Positions 1 through 7,826 of a DNA stretch of 64,000 bases are shown here, in pieces. This DNA comes from Bacteroides bouchesdurhonensis. GTDB lineage: Bacteria; Bacteroidota; Bacteroidia; Bacteroidales; Bacteroidaceae. Both the position numbers and the translations under genes were made by a program. Position 1 is the stretch's first letter; the number at the start of each line of letters is the position of its first letter. The DNA is taken from the NCBI RefSeq assembly GCF_900155865.1, contig NZ_LT707006.1, positions 3,326,577 through 3,390,576 on the forward strand, written 5' to 3'. The notes below the pieces were generated by a model. The model made no database searches and was not told the DNA's origin. It saw only the letters and a program-made list of their open reading frames with translations.

Positions 1-401
1 GATATGCGGTCTATGAATTTGATGAGGGTGAAGTTACTTGGTATTATAAGAGTGTGGGAAAAGACAGAAACTATCAGTTTGAACTTTATCCGGTAGGTGC
101 CAGTCGTGATAAAAAAGATGCAATTGTAGCGAATGTTTGGAACTACGATTCAACCTGGAAAGTTAAGTGGTATGAAAATGGTATTGACAGAGGGGAAATG
201 ACCCGTTATTCCGGTTATGATCCTGCAATTTACAATTACTGTGAGAAAAACAGTTCCACTTTCAAACATAAATATCTAGGAGCCGGTGTTACTGAACATT
301 TGTTCTATGCGATTCCTCAAATAGAAGATTCCAATATTAAAGTGGAAGTAACCGATCATTGCGGAAAAGTCTATACACAGGAAATGAAACAATCTATGTA
401 A
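1..401 (+). CDS. Calcineurin-like metallophosphoesterase, C-terminal fragment (cut by window edge)
   Basis: The frame is open from the left edge and ends at TAA 399-401, so this is the 3' part of a longer gene. The first complete codon is at base 3, and an internal GTG at 54 is not a real start. The visible residues align with the C-terminal domain of the next gene: both have a WYYKS segment, a YPVG segment, an IANVWN or IVANVWN segment, a KWYENG/EWLEDG segment and a K-V-TD-GK/GKxY end. The two genes are therefore tandem paralogues. No catalytic residues are visible because that domain lies outside the window. Probably a secreted phosphoesterase like its neighbour. Confidence 0.85.
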   Translation, partial: YAVYEFDEGEVTWYYKSVGKDRNYQFELYPVGASRDKKDAIVANVWNYDSTWKVKWYENGIDRGEMTRYSGYDPAIYNYCEKNSSTFKHKYLGAGVTEHLFYAIPQIEDSNIKVEVTDHCGKVYTQEMKQSM

Positions 402-485
402 ATTATTGAAATCTTTGAATATAATAGATTACAATGATGAACAAACATTCAATACGATAAATCTATAAAATAAAAAATATGTATC

Positions 486-1937
486 ATGAAAATAAATAGA
501 TTACGCATCTTTTTCATCTTTTTAATCGGTATCTGCCTGAGCTTCTCCACTCAGGCTGCCAATCCGGTCAAAATTCTTAAAGGGAAAGTAACTTGTGACG
601 GTAAAGGAGTTCAAGGAATAATGGTCACCGACGGATATCGTTGTGTACAAACAGATGCTTCCGGGAAATATACTATCCCGACTTTAGGAGAAAGCCGTTT
701 TGTATATATATGCACACCTTCCGGCTATCTAACTGATAGAAACGGCACCATTCCTTCATTCTATATTCCCGTAGACTACTCTAAAAAGCAGAACTATAAT
801 TTTGATTTAAACAAGAATCCTAAGGATGACACTTCTCATGTTTTTATCGTTCAGGCTGATATACAAGTGACCACAAAAGAGGAATTAAAAATCTATCAGA
901 ATGTGGTAAACGATTGCAAACAACTTCTTTCGTCTTATGCTCCCACCGATATTTTCGGAGTTGATTGCGGAGATATTGTGGGAGATCGTCCTGCTCTGTA
1001 TCCTGATTATCTGGAACGAGTAAAACAGTTGGATATCCCTATTTACCGGACAATGGGTAATCATGACATGAACTATGACGGACGGACGCACGAAACGTCT
1101 TACAAAACATTTGAAGAGCATTTCGGCCCTTCTTACTATTCATTCAATAAAGGAAATGCTCATTATGTGGTAGTAGACAATAATTTCTTTATCGGACGTG
1201 ATTATTTCTACATGGGCTATCTGGATGAAAAAACATTTTCCTGGCTTGAACAAGATTTATCTTTTGTCCCCGAAGGTTCACTTGTTTTCTTTATCATGCA
1301 CATACCTTCCCGTCAGACAGAAAAACAAGAAGCATTTTTGTATAATTATGCTATGATCGGCGATCAAATGGTAAACGCCGGAGCACTTCATGAAATGTTG
1401 AAACCCTATAAGGCTCATCTCATCACCGGACATACTCACTATAATCTAAATGTAGTATTCAACGACAATTTGATGGAACACAATACAGCAGCAGTCTGTG
1501 GTACTTGGTGGAAAGCTGATATTTGTCTGGACGGAACTCCGCGTGGATATGGCGTGTACGAAGTCGATGGAAAGGATGTGAAGTGGTATTATAAAAGTTC
1601 CGGTTTCCCTAGAGAACATCAATTTCGTACTTATCCCGTAGGTTCGTCCAAAGATTATCCATCAGATATTATAGCAAATGTATGGAACTGGGATAAACTA
1701 TGGAAAGTAGAATGGCTGGAAGACGGTAAACGAATGGGAGATATGGTTAAATATACAGGTTTGGATCCATATGCTTCAGTCGTATGTGCAGATAAGGAAA
1801 AGATGGTTTACACCTGGATTGCTCCAAAAGCCACCCAACATCTGTTTCGTGCCACTCCTCAAAATAAAAATGCCCGCATTGAAATTAAAGTAACCGACCG
1901 TTTTGGCAAAAAGTATATACAAACAGTTTCTAAATAG
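486..1937 (+). CDS. Secreted calcineurin-like metallophosphoesterase, three-domain type
   Basis: A 483-residue exported phosphoesterase. Residues 1-24 form a signal peptide ending STQA. Residues about 27-110 are a small beta domain like the metallophos_N cap, 115-340 the binuclear-metal catalytic domain, and 370-483 a C-terminal beta domain. Visible metal and catalytic motifs are D125-x-Q127 (Gln where many family members have His), CGDIVGD at 161-167, GNHD at 191-194, H272 and GHTH at 315-318. The family hydrolyses phosphomonoesters or diesters; the substrate cannot be read from sequence. The fragment just upstream is a paralogue, which points to a local duplication. It lies 84 bases after that gene and is probably cotranscribed with it. 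Confidence 0.88.
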   Translation: MKINRLRIFFIFLIGICLSFSTQAANPVKILKGKVTCDGKGVQGIMVTDGYRCVQTDASGKYTIPTLGESRFVYICTPSGYLTDRNGTIPSFYIPVDYSKKQNYNFDLNKNPKDDTSHVFIVQADIQVTTKEELKIYQNVVNDCKQLLSSYAPTDIFGVDCGDIVGDRPALYPDYLERVKQLDIPIYRTMGNHDMNYDGRTHETSYKTFEEHFGPSYYSFNKGNAHYVVVDNNFFIGRDYFYMGYLDEKTFSWLEQDLSFVPEGSLVFFIMHIPSRQTEKQEAFLYNYAMIGDQMVNAGALHEMLKPYKAHLITGHTHYNLNVVFNDNLMEHNTAAVCGTWWKADICLDGTPRGYGVYEVDGKDVKWYYKSSGFPREHQFRTYPVGSSKDYPSDIIANVWNWDKLWKVEWLEDGKRMGDMVKYTGLDPYASVVCADKEKMVYTWIAPKATQHLFRATPQNKNARIEIKVTDRFGKKYIQTVSK

Positions 1938-1939
1938 AG

Positions 1940-2154
1940 ATGGAAAACAGAGCCTATGCTTTAGATGCTCTCCGGGGATATGCCATTATTACAATGGTAC
2001 TTTCAGCAACTGTGGCATGATTCTTTTGACATTAGCTTTAATTATTGTAAATTTGGCAGGACTTTACACACATGCAACAATCCCGAATGTGATAGTAAAT
2101 AGCATGTGGCTGACAGGTGGGATCTTTTTATTACGAAAAGGAACCCAGAATTAG
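1940..2154 (+). pseudogene. Remnant of a DUF5009 / heparan-alpha-glucosaminide acyltransferase-like membrane protein
   Basis: Three bases after the phosphoesterase stop an ATG at 1940 opens a frame reading MENRAYALDALRGYAI, the typical first segment of DUF5009-type (YeiB/NagX-like) membrane acyltransferases, where ALDALRG is diagnostic. The frame stops after 26 codons. In the +1 register from about 2010 the DNA codes for a hydrophobic stretch (LALIIVNLAGLY, then WLTGGIFLLRKG) that looks like an internal membrane segment of the same family, and ends at 2154. The simplest reading is a gene that lost most of its coding sequence by deletion, leaving its 5' end joined out of frame to a middle piece. 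Assignment to the family is from recalled motifs. Confidence 0.6.
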
Positions 2155-2193
2155 ATGTTTTTGGAGAACTTAAATTTATAATACCATATCGAA

Positions 2194-3279
2194 ATGAAAA
2201 GAAGAATCTGCATTTTTGCAATGTTATTGATGATGTGCCATGCATATACTCAGATCGTGTATCACGATGCTACCCATTTTCCTCTATTAGGCAAGGCTGC
2301 CGGAGCAACCGGAACTCGGTACGAACGGTTCCCGGATTCTTTAAAGAATATTTCACGTGCTCCTTTGTGGAGCTTAAGCCGTAATTCTGCCGGAATGGCG
2401 ATCCGTTTTCGTAGTAACTCAACGCAAATTGCGGCTAAATGGGAAACTCTCGGTAATAACCACATGAATCATATGACGGATGTGGGTGTAAAAGGACTCG
2501 ATCTGTATTGTCTGCAAAAAGATGGCAAGTGGCGTTTTGTTAATAGCGGTCGCCCTACCGGAAAAACGACCCAAGCTACAATTATTGCCCATATGCAACC
2601 CGAAGAAAGAGAGTATATGCTCTACCTGCCGCTTTATGACGGACTAGTTTCGTTATTTATCGGAGTAGACTCGCTTTCAAGTATTACACAACCCGCTGTA
2701 GATGCTCCGGTCCGGACGAAGCCTGTTGCTTTTTACGGAACCAGTATCTTACAAGGTGGCTGTGCCAATCGACCCGGAATGGCACATACTAATATCATTT
2801 CACGAAGACTGAATCGAGAATGTATCAATCTCGGGTTTAGTGGAAACGCTTTACTTGACTTGGAAGTCGCCAAGATCATGGCAGAAGTGGATGCCAGCGT
2901 CTTTGTGCTGGATTTTGTACCCAACGCTTCTGTTGAACAAATGCAAGAACGAATGGAGACATTCTATAACATTATCCGTAAGAAACATCTTGATACGCCT
3001 ATTGTTTTTATAGAAGATCCTATTTTTACTCATTCGCTGTTCGACCGAAATATTGCGCGTGAAGTGCAGAGGAAGAATCAGACTTTGAATGAGATTTTTA
3101 CCCTTCTGAAAAAGAAAGGAGAGAAAAATATATATCTGATACATTCTGACAAAATGTTGGGTGACGACGGGGAAGCGACAGTCGATGGTATCCATTTCAC
3201 AGATCTGGGAATGATGCGATATGCAGATTTAGTATGTCCTGTCATTCAGAAACTTATAAAAAAGAAAAAAGTTCAATGA
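2194..3279 (+). CDS. Secreted SGNH/GDSL-family esterase with N-terminal beta domain
   Basis: A 361-residue exported esterase with a signal peptide at residues 1-20 (cleavage after YTQ). Residues 25-165 look like the SGNH_hydro_N beta-sandwich often found before this catalytic domain. Residues 175-361 are the hydrolase: block I reads YGTSI at 181-185 (nucleophile Ser184), block II NLGFSGN at 212-218, and block V DGIHFTDLG close to the C-terminus supplies the Asp-His pair. Such enzymes remove acetyl or other acyl groups from carbohydrates; the real substrate is unknown. The stop codon overlaps the start of the next gene (ATGA), so the two esterases are translationally coupled. Confidence 0.85.
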   Translation: MKRRICIFAMLLMMCHAYTQIVYHDATHFPLLGKAAGATGTRYERFPDSLKNISRAPLWSLSRNSAGMAIRFRSNSTQIAAKWETLGNNHMNHMTDVGVKGLDLYCLQKDGKWRFVNSGRPTGKTTQATIIAHMQPEEREYMLYLPLYDGLVSLFIGVDSLSSITQPAVDAPVRTKPVAFYGTSILQGGCANRPGMAHTNIISRRLNRECINLGFSGNALLDLEVAKIMAEVDASVFVLDFVPNASVEQMQERMETFYNIIRKKHLDTPIVFIEDPIFTHSLFDRNIAREVQRKNQTLNEIFTLLKKKGEKNIYLIHSDKMLGDDGEATVDGIHFTDLGMMRYADLVCPVIQKLIKKKKVQ

Positions 3280-4388
3280 AGAAAATAATTCTTACTGTTT
3301 TATCGGTTGCTTTTTGTATGCTTCAGGAAACGAATGCACAAGGCAAAGTTTGTCTAAAAGGAAATAATTCAAACATCTCATACGTCGGTCGTACGGAAAT
3401 ACAAGGAGATGGGTCCGTATCATTTGACTGGACCGGAACTTATCTCCGTACCATGCTTTCGGGAGGGGAATTGTCTATCCGGCTTTCAGATACAGGAATC
3501 AATTACTATAATGTATTTGTGGATAGTCTTTTGCATAAGGTGGTAAAAGTATCTGGCAAAGATACATTGATCAATTTTATATCTGGAATTGATAAGGGAT
3601 TTCACCGTATTCTCATTCAGAAACGTACAGAAGGGGAATGGGGACAAACGACTATTCACCAGTTTGTGTTGCCTCAGGGAGGTCAATTGAAGAGAGAAAT
3701 GAATATTCCGCTCAGGCATATCGAGTTTATAGGTAACTCTCTGACTTGTGGCTTCGGAACAGAAGGTAAGGACCGCAGTGAACCTTATAAAGCGGAAACT
3801 GAAAATTGTAATTTGTCATACGCTGCTATTATATCCCGTTATTTTAATACGGATTATACTTTCATTGCACATTCGGGAAGAGGAGTCGTACGAAATTATG
3901 GCGATTCAGTGAGAGTATCGGCGGTGACAATGAAAGATCGAATGCTGAATACTTTTGATATTAACTTAGAGAAGAAGTGGAATTTTAAAGCATATAAGCC
4001 GGACTTAGTTGTTATTAATTTAGGAAGCAACGACTTTTCTACGGATCTGTATCCGTTGGAGGAAGAGTTTATCCATGCTTATAAGCTATTGATTAGTAGA
4101 TTACGCACTTATTACGGCAATGTCCCCATTCTTTGTATCAGTCCGTCTATAGCGCAAAGACAAATTATAGGATATATGGAACACTTGCGCCAGGATCTGA
4201 ATGATCCGCAAGTATATTTGTTTGTTTTTCCGGAAGGACTCTATAATAATACGACGGATTTAGGTGCTGTGTGGCATCCTAATTATAAGGGGCAAACGAA
4301 AATGGCAATGTCACTCATACCGTATATTTCTACGATTATGGATTGGCCGTTAAATTACTTGAAAGAAGTACTAGAGTTATCCAAATGA
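3276..4388 (+). CDS. CE2-like acetyl (xylan) esterase, SGNH fold
   Basis: I chose ATG 3276 because it overlaps the upstream stop (ATGA) and begins a clean signal peptide (MKKIILTVL...TNAQ). An in-frame ATG-less extension from 3234 would lack one. The 370-residue product has a beta-rich N-terminal domain (about 23-145) and an SGNH catalytic domain: GNSLT at 153-157 with nucleophile Ser155, HSGRG at 199-203, GSND at 250-253 and a WHPNYKG block with the catalytic His near the C-terminus. This order, with no Asp three residues before the His, is that of carbohydrate esterase family 2, which uses a Ser-His dyad to deacetylate xylo- and manno-oligosaccharides. Its pairing with the preceding SGNH gene suggests removal of several acyl groups from one glycan. 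Confidence 0.85.
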   Translation: MKKIILTVLSVAFCMLQETNAQGKVCLKGNNSNISYVGRTEIQGDGSVSFDWTGTYLRTMLSGGELSIRLSDTGINYYNVFVDSLLHKVVKVSGKDTLINFISGIDKGFHRILIQKRTEGEWGQTTIHQFVLPQGGQLKREMNIPLRHIEFIGNSLTCGFGTEGKDRSEPYKAETENCNLSYAAIISRYFNTDYTFIAHSGRGVVRNYGDSVRVSAVTMKDRMLNTFDINLEKKWNFKAYKPDLVVINLGSNDFSTDLYPLEEEFIHAYKLLISRLRTYYGNVPILCISPSIAQRQIIGYMEHLRQDLNDPQVYLFVFPEGLYNNTTDLGAVWHPNYKGQTKMAMSLIPYISTIMDWPLNYLKEVLELSK

Positions 4389-4510
4389 TGTATTAGAGTT
4401 ACTCAGAAGATGTACAAGGATCACGTAAGTCAAGTACATGAATTAGATAGGTCTAGTACAAGAATCACTTGAAAGATGTGCTTGAAAAACAGCGGTTGCT
4501 TGGATAAAAG

Positions 4511-4554
4511 CATACGGTAAAGTTGTAGCAATCATACGGTAAAGTTGTAGCAAT
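4511..4554. repeat. Perfect 22-bp tandem duplication
   Basis: The unit CATACGGTAAAGTTGTAGCA plus AT occurs twice back to back at 4511-4532 and 4533-4554. It sits in the 616-base gap between two convergent genes, 120 bases after the esterase stop. The preceding 4395-4490 also contains several loosely similar copies of an AGATGT / AAGTACAT / AGTACAAG motif, so this part of the gap may be decayed repetitive sequence. No coding potential seen. Confidence 0.75.
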
Positions 4555-4738
4555 TGTACAATTGTTTTTTATAAAATGACCGCACAATTTCAGTAAAAGA
4601 TGCGGTTCGTTTGTCTAAAATCTATGGGAAGTTTATTTTTGTTTATTCCAATGTTTTTTTCAATCATTGGGATAGTTGAAAACAAACATTAGCATCTTTT
4701 TTTGTATTAACACCGGTCTGTTTGATAAATGAAAAACC

Positions 4739-4938
4739 TTTTGAGTCATCGTCATATTTCTCTCTATCTCGCTATCATTCAGAATGATAAAATGCGTCAT
4801 CTTTTTTAAGACTATTTTCTTTTGTCAAGTTGCGTATGCAAATAAAAAATTATATCCGCAAGTCCTATAAAAAAAGATGACGCAATGCAATAGATTGTAT
4901 TTTAGAGGTTTATGCAAAAATATGACGATGACTCAAAA
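4739..4938. repeat. 200-bp nested inverted repeat (MITE-like or bidirectional terminator)
   Basis: The outer arms are a perfect 21-bp inverted pair, 4739-4759 and 4918-4938 (core GAGTCATCGTCATATTT). They extend outwards with a one-base slip through TGAAAAACC / GGTTTTCA. Inside is a second perfect 15-bp pair, 4793-4807 and 4870-4884 (TGCGTCATCTTTTTT). Between the left arms lies a third small palindrome, TATCATTC-A-GAATGATA at 4773-4789. The element lies between convergent genes ending at 4388 and 5005, so it could terminate transcription in both directions. The nested arms also resemble a small non-autonomous transposon. Confidence 0.75.
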
Positions 4939-5004
4939 TGGTTTTCAACTACTAAAGACTCACTCCCAACACTCTAAATATTAAAAAAATATAGCCCAAA
5001 CAAT

Positions 5005-6081
5005 TTATCGACGTGCTTTTTGCCTTTTAATGATAATATTTGCCAATCGATAATATAGTGCTACATCTTTTTCCGAACCATTTTTTAATGCATAAAAAGC
5101 ACTTCCTCCTTGATAATAGGCAACATCCGTATTTTCGAAAACATGATTGCGTTCAAATCCATCTATATATGCATGCATACGGGGAGCTTTATCATTCAAC
5201 GCCCTTTCATCGAATTCACACTCCATCGACATTCCATATTGACGTGCTAACTTACATGCATCATCTATGCGAGAATCCGGAATGTTTGAATTGAAAAAAT
5301 GATTCGGTTGCAAATATGCCTTATCGAAACCTAACTCTTTCCATGTGGTATATCCATCAGATTTGAAGTAAGGAATCCAATAAAAAGACTGTTTATCTTC
5401 ATGAATATAGTCGGCAATATGTTTCACAAATGTCCGCGTATGAGTCGCTTCCTCTGCTAGCCAATAAAATCCTGCCAATTCAACATTCTTAAGATGAGCC
5501 TTTTTAAATCGTTCTGTGATAAAATCAATATACCATTTACAGGCAGATATGCGGTCTTCATCTTTTGAGAAATCAAGTTTCTTTCCATCCAGTTCACCCC
5601 AATTCTTTTGATTTGGAATAGGTTCCGGTAATGATAAAACTATTTTTCTCTTTTTAGGAAGCTTTCCGCAGACTGACTTTGCATTTTCTATGCAATCATT
5701 TAATGCACAAATACTTCTTCCCGGAGTAAAATATTTGTCGATTAACATAATCCAATCCTCTTTTGTAGCAGGGGTTGGACGATAACCGGAAGCAAATCCG
5801 CAACGATTGCCATCAAAGATTTCCAAAAAAAGAAAACCATCAAACAGCCAATCACCTCCTTTAGCATTTTGACGAGGAGCATAAACGTATGGCTGAAACA
5901 GTTCCTCATTCCATACTTCTCTTCGGTGAGTTCCCCCATCATAAATCAACACCATATCCCGGATACTTCCTTTGGGAGCATAACCTTCTGCTACTGCCTG
6001 TTCTGTCGTTACCTTTTGAGAGGACGAACAGGATGACAAGCAGAACAAGATAATTGTAAATACAAAAATACGATTCATCAT
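5005..6081 (-). CDS. DUF4855 domain lipoprotein
   Basis: 358 residues. The N-terminus (MMNRIFVFTIILF... LSSC) is an SPII signal with lipid-bearing Cys18 or so, so the protein should sit in the inner or outer membrane. The remainder matches DUF4855 as I know it: a YDGG segment, a WLFDGFLFLE segment, LSLPEPI, a FYWLAEEA segment, and an ECEFDERAL segment with conserved acidic residues, consistent with a TIM-barrel glycoside-hydrolase-like fold. No enzymatic activity is established for the family. Its ATG overlaps the TAA of the GDPD-DUF1080 gene by one base (TAATG), so the two are translated as a coupled pair. Confidence 0.8.
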   Translation of the reverse strand: MMNRIFVFTIILFCLSSCSSSQKVTTEQAVAEGYAPKGSIRDMVLIYDGGTHRREVWNEELFQPYVYAPRQNAKGGDWLFDGFLFLEIFDGNRCGFASGYRPTPATKEDWIMLIDKYFTPGRSICALNDCIENAKSVCGKLPKKRKIVLSLPEPIPNQKNWGELDGKKLDFSKDEDRISACKWYIDFITERFKKAHLKNVELAGFYWLAEEATHTRTFVKHIADYIHEDKQSFYWIPYFKSDGYTTWKELGFDKAYLQPNHFFNSNIPDSRIDDACKLARQYGMSMECEFDERALNDKAPRMHAYIDGFERNHVFENTDVAYYQGGSAFYALKNGSEKDVALYYRLANIIIKRQKARR

Positions 6082-7556
6082 TAATCCAGTACTTTTATTT
6101 TAATATTACGCAGCCATACATCGTTGCCATGATCCTGAAATCCAATGTAACCTTCACGCTTGATGCCACCAAAATTACTCATCAGGTAATAAGCATCTGT
6201 CCATCCGGTCACACTAAATTTACTATTATCCAGCATTTTAATCCATTCCGGAGTTCCCACTGTATACTCCACTACTTTCTCACCGTTTTGATAGTGAGTG
6301 ACTTGTCCGTTGTTCACCACTATTTTAGTCTTATTCCATTCACCAAAAGGTTTGGCATTTTGAGGATTAGCGGGAATCATGTCATACAAAGAGCCGGCTT
6401 TCCGATTACCATCTTTACCTGCTTTGGCATCAGGGTGATTTTCGTTATCCAGCAACTGATATTCGGGAGAAGAAGCTACCGCAAATTGACCGGGGATTTC
6501 CTGAATCATATACATAATACCGGAATTTCCTCCCTCAGATATTTTCCATTCCAGTTCCAGTTCAAAATTTTTAAATCGATGGGCAAAGATAATTTCTCCA
6601 CCTTTTCCTTGTTTTTTGCTGTCGAATTTCATCGCGCCATCGTCTAACACCCACTTGTCAGCCAGAGTTTCAGAAGCATAACTCCTCCATCCATTAAAGG
6701 AAGTACCGTCGAATATCGTAATATATCCCTTCTTGTCTTTTTTGAAAGTGGACAAATCTACTTGAGGATAGTCTATGGGAGTATATTTATCCGCATACTC
6801 TTTTATCATTTGTTTGAGGAGCAAGGGTTTGTCTGTTGTGATATAATCCACTCCCATACCAATCAAGCGTTTCATCATCACAGGGTCATCTACTGTCCAT
6901 ACATTCACCTGAAGTCCCTGGCTGTGCATATCATTGACTAAATTCAGATTATTGGTAAATCCGGTAAAATAGTAATCAGCTCCTGTCATTCCCCATTCTT
7001 TCAATTCAATAGGAGAAGCATTACCACTTAAATAATACACTCTTGCACTTGGACGTATTCTCACCAATTCCTGACATACTTCTTTACTGAAAGCAATATA
7101 ATCTGTCCGATTGGCCAACTTATGTTTTTCTACAGTTTTAACGACTTCATCAACCAACGCTTTCGTCCATTCTTCTCCTGGAGTAGATGACTTGATCTCT
7201 AGAATCAATTGCAAATCCGGGCAATTTTTGGCATGTATCAGATATTGTTCAAGAGTAGGCAATATTTCCCCATTAGACAATTTGCAATCTTTAATTTTTT
7301 CATAGGGAGTTTTCTCTATGTTCATAGAATTTATTTCACCATCGTGATAAACAACCAAAACGCCATCCTGAGTTCTCCAAACATCAAATTCAGAGCCATA
7401 GCAACCTATTTCATTTGCCTTGTAAAGTGAACTTAAGGAATTTTGAGCTGAGTTTTCCACTTCCCAGTAACCTCGGTGTGCAATAATCTTTGTTTGCGCT
7501 AATGCTGACAAAGAAAGAATGGTACATAAAATACTCAATAATACTTTTCTTTTCAT
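6081..7556 (-). CDS. Glycerophosphodiester phosphodiesterase fused to a DUF1080 (3-keto-disaccharide hydrolase) domain
   Basis: 491 residues with a signal peptide (cleavage after SALAQ). Residues 22-255 are a GDPD TIM barrel with HRG at 27-29, E56-x-D58 and HD at 71-72, the metal and catalytic set that splits glycerophosphodiesters into glycerol-3-phosphate and an alcohol. Residues about 275-491 are a DUF1080 jelly roll, beginning FDGTSFNGW and containing EWKISEGGNSGI and YQLLDNENH motifs. DUF1080 proteins include hydrolases of 3-keto-glycosides and polysaccharide-binding modules. The fusion suggests that the barrel is delivered to a glycan carrying phosphodiesters, which is inference. It is the first gene of a two-gene operon with the DUF4855 lipoprotein. 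Confidence 0.88.
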   Translation of the reverse strand: MKRKVLLSILCTILSLSALAQTKIIAHRGYWEVENSAQNSLSSLYKANEIGCYGSEFDVWRTQDGVLVVYHDGEINSMNIEKTPYEKIKDCKLSNGEILPTLEQYLIHAKNCPDLQLILEIKSSTPGEEWTKALVDEVVKTVEKHKLANRTDYIAFSKEVCQELVRIRPSARVYYLSGNASPIELKEWGMTGADYYFTGFTNNLNLVNDMHSQGLQVNVWTVDDPVMMKRLIGMGVDYITTDKPLLLKQMIKEYADKYTPIDYPQVDLSTFKKDKKGYITIFDGTSFNGWRSYASETLADKWVLDDGAMKFDSKKQGKGGEIIFAHRFKNFELELEWKISEGGNSGIMYMIQEIPGQFAVASSPEYQLLDNENHPDAKAGKDGNRKAGSLYDMIPANPQNAKPFGEWNKTKIVVNNGQVTHYQNGEKVVEYTVGTPEWIKMLDNSKFSVTGWTDAYYLMSNFGGIKREGYIGFQDHGNDVWLRNIKIKVLD

Positions 7557-7573
7557 AATATAAATGTTTTAAG

Positions 7574-7606
7574 GACTGTTCTGATATACAACCATATCAG
7601 AAAGTC
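7574..7606 (-). promoter_or_regulatory. Hairpin/operator-like palindrome at the 5' end of the GDPD transcript
   Basis: TTCTGATAT-ACAACC-ATATCAGAA (7579-7602) is a perfect 9-bp inverted repeat. It continues on both sides with GACT/AGTC after a one-base bulge. It begins 18 bases before the GDPD start codon and overlaps the transcription start expected from the promoter at 7608-7639. It could be an operator covering +1 or an RNA hairpin protecting the 5' end. Confidence 0.5.
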
Positions 7607-7607
7607 A

Positions 7608-7639
7608 CAAAATTAATAATTTAATTCGAATATTACCAA
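7608..7639 (-). promoter_or_regulatory. Bacteroides-type promoter for the GDPD-DUF4855 operon
   Basis: On the minus strand TTG (7639-7637) is followed after 21 bases by TAATTTTG (7615-7608), matching the -33/-7 consensus of the Bacteroides primary sigma factor. The expected start is near 7600, about 45 bases before the ATG at 7556. Confidence 0.55.
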
Positions 7640-7826
7640 TCATGCTAATAATCCAATGGAAGCGTTTATCTATTTGCACATAGTCGGTAATCATTTATCA
7701 ATCTCGTACGTTCCATTTATATTACAACAATCCATCTAAAAATAGATTCTTCGGTAACATTCCATATTTCAGCATTTAATTCTTCCCTGAAACCTATAAA
7801 GCTTTCCTTCAAAACAGTTTCTTTCT

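Noticed and set aside
1903..2154. 83-residue ORF as a real gene
   Set aside because: Its first part is the phosphoesterase C-terminus in another frame and its second part is the DUF5009 remnant; treated as a pseudogene.
4511..4554. CRISPR array
   Set aside because: Only two direct copies with no spacer between them and no cas genes.
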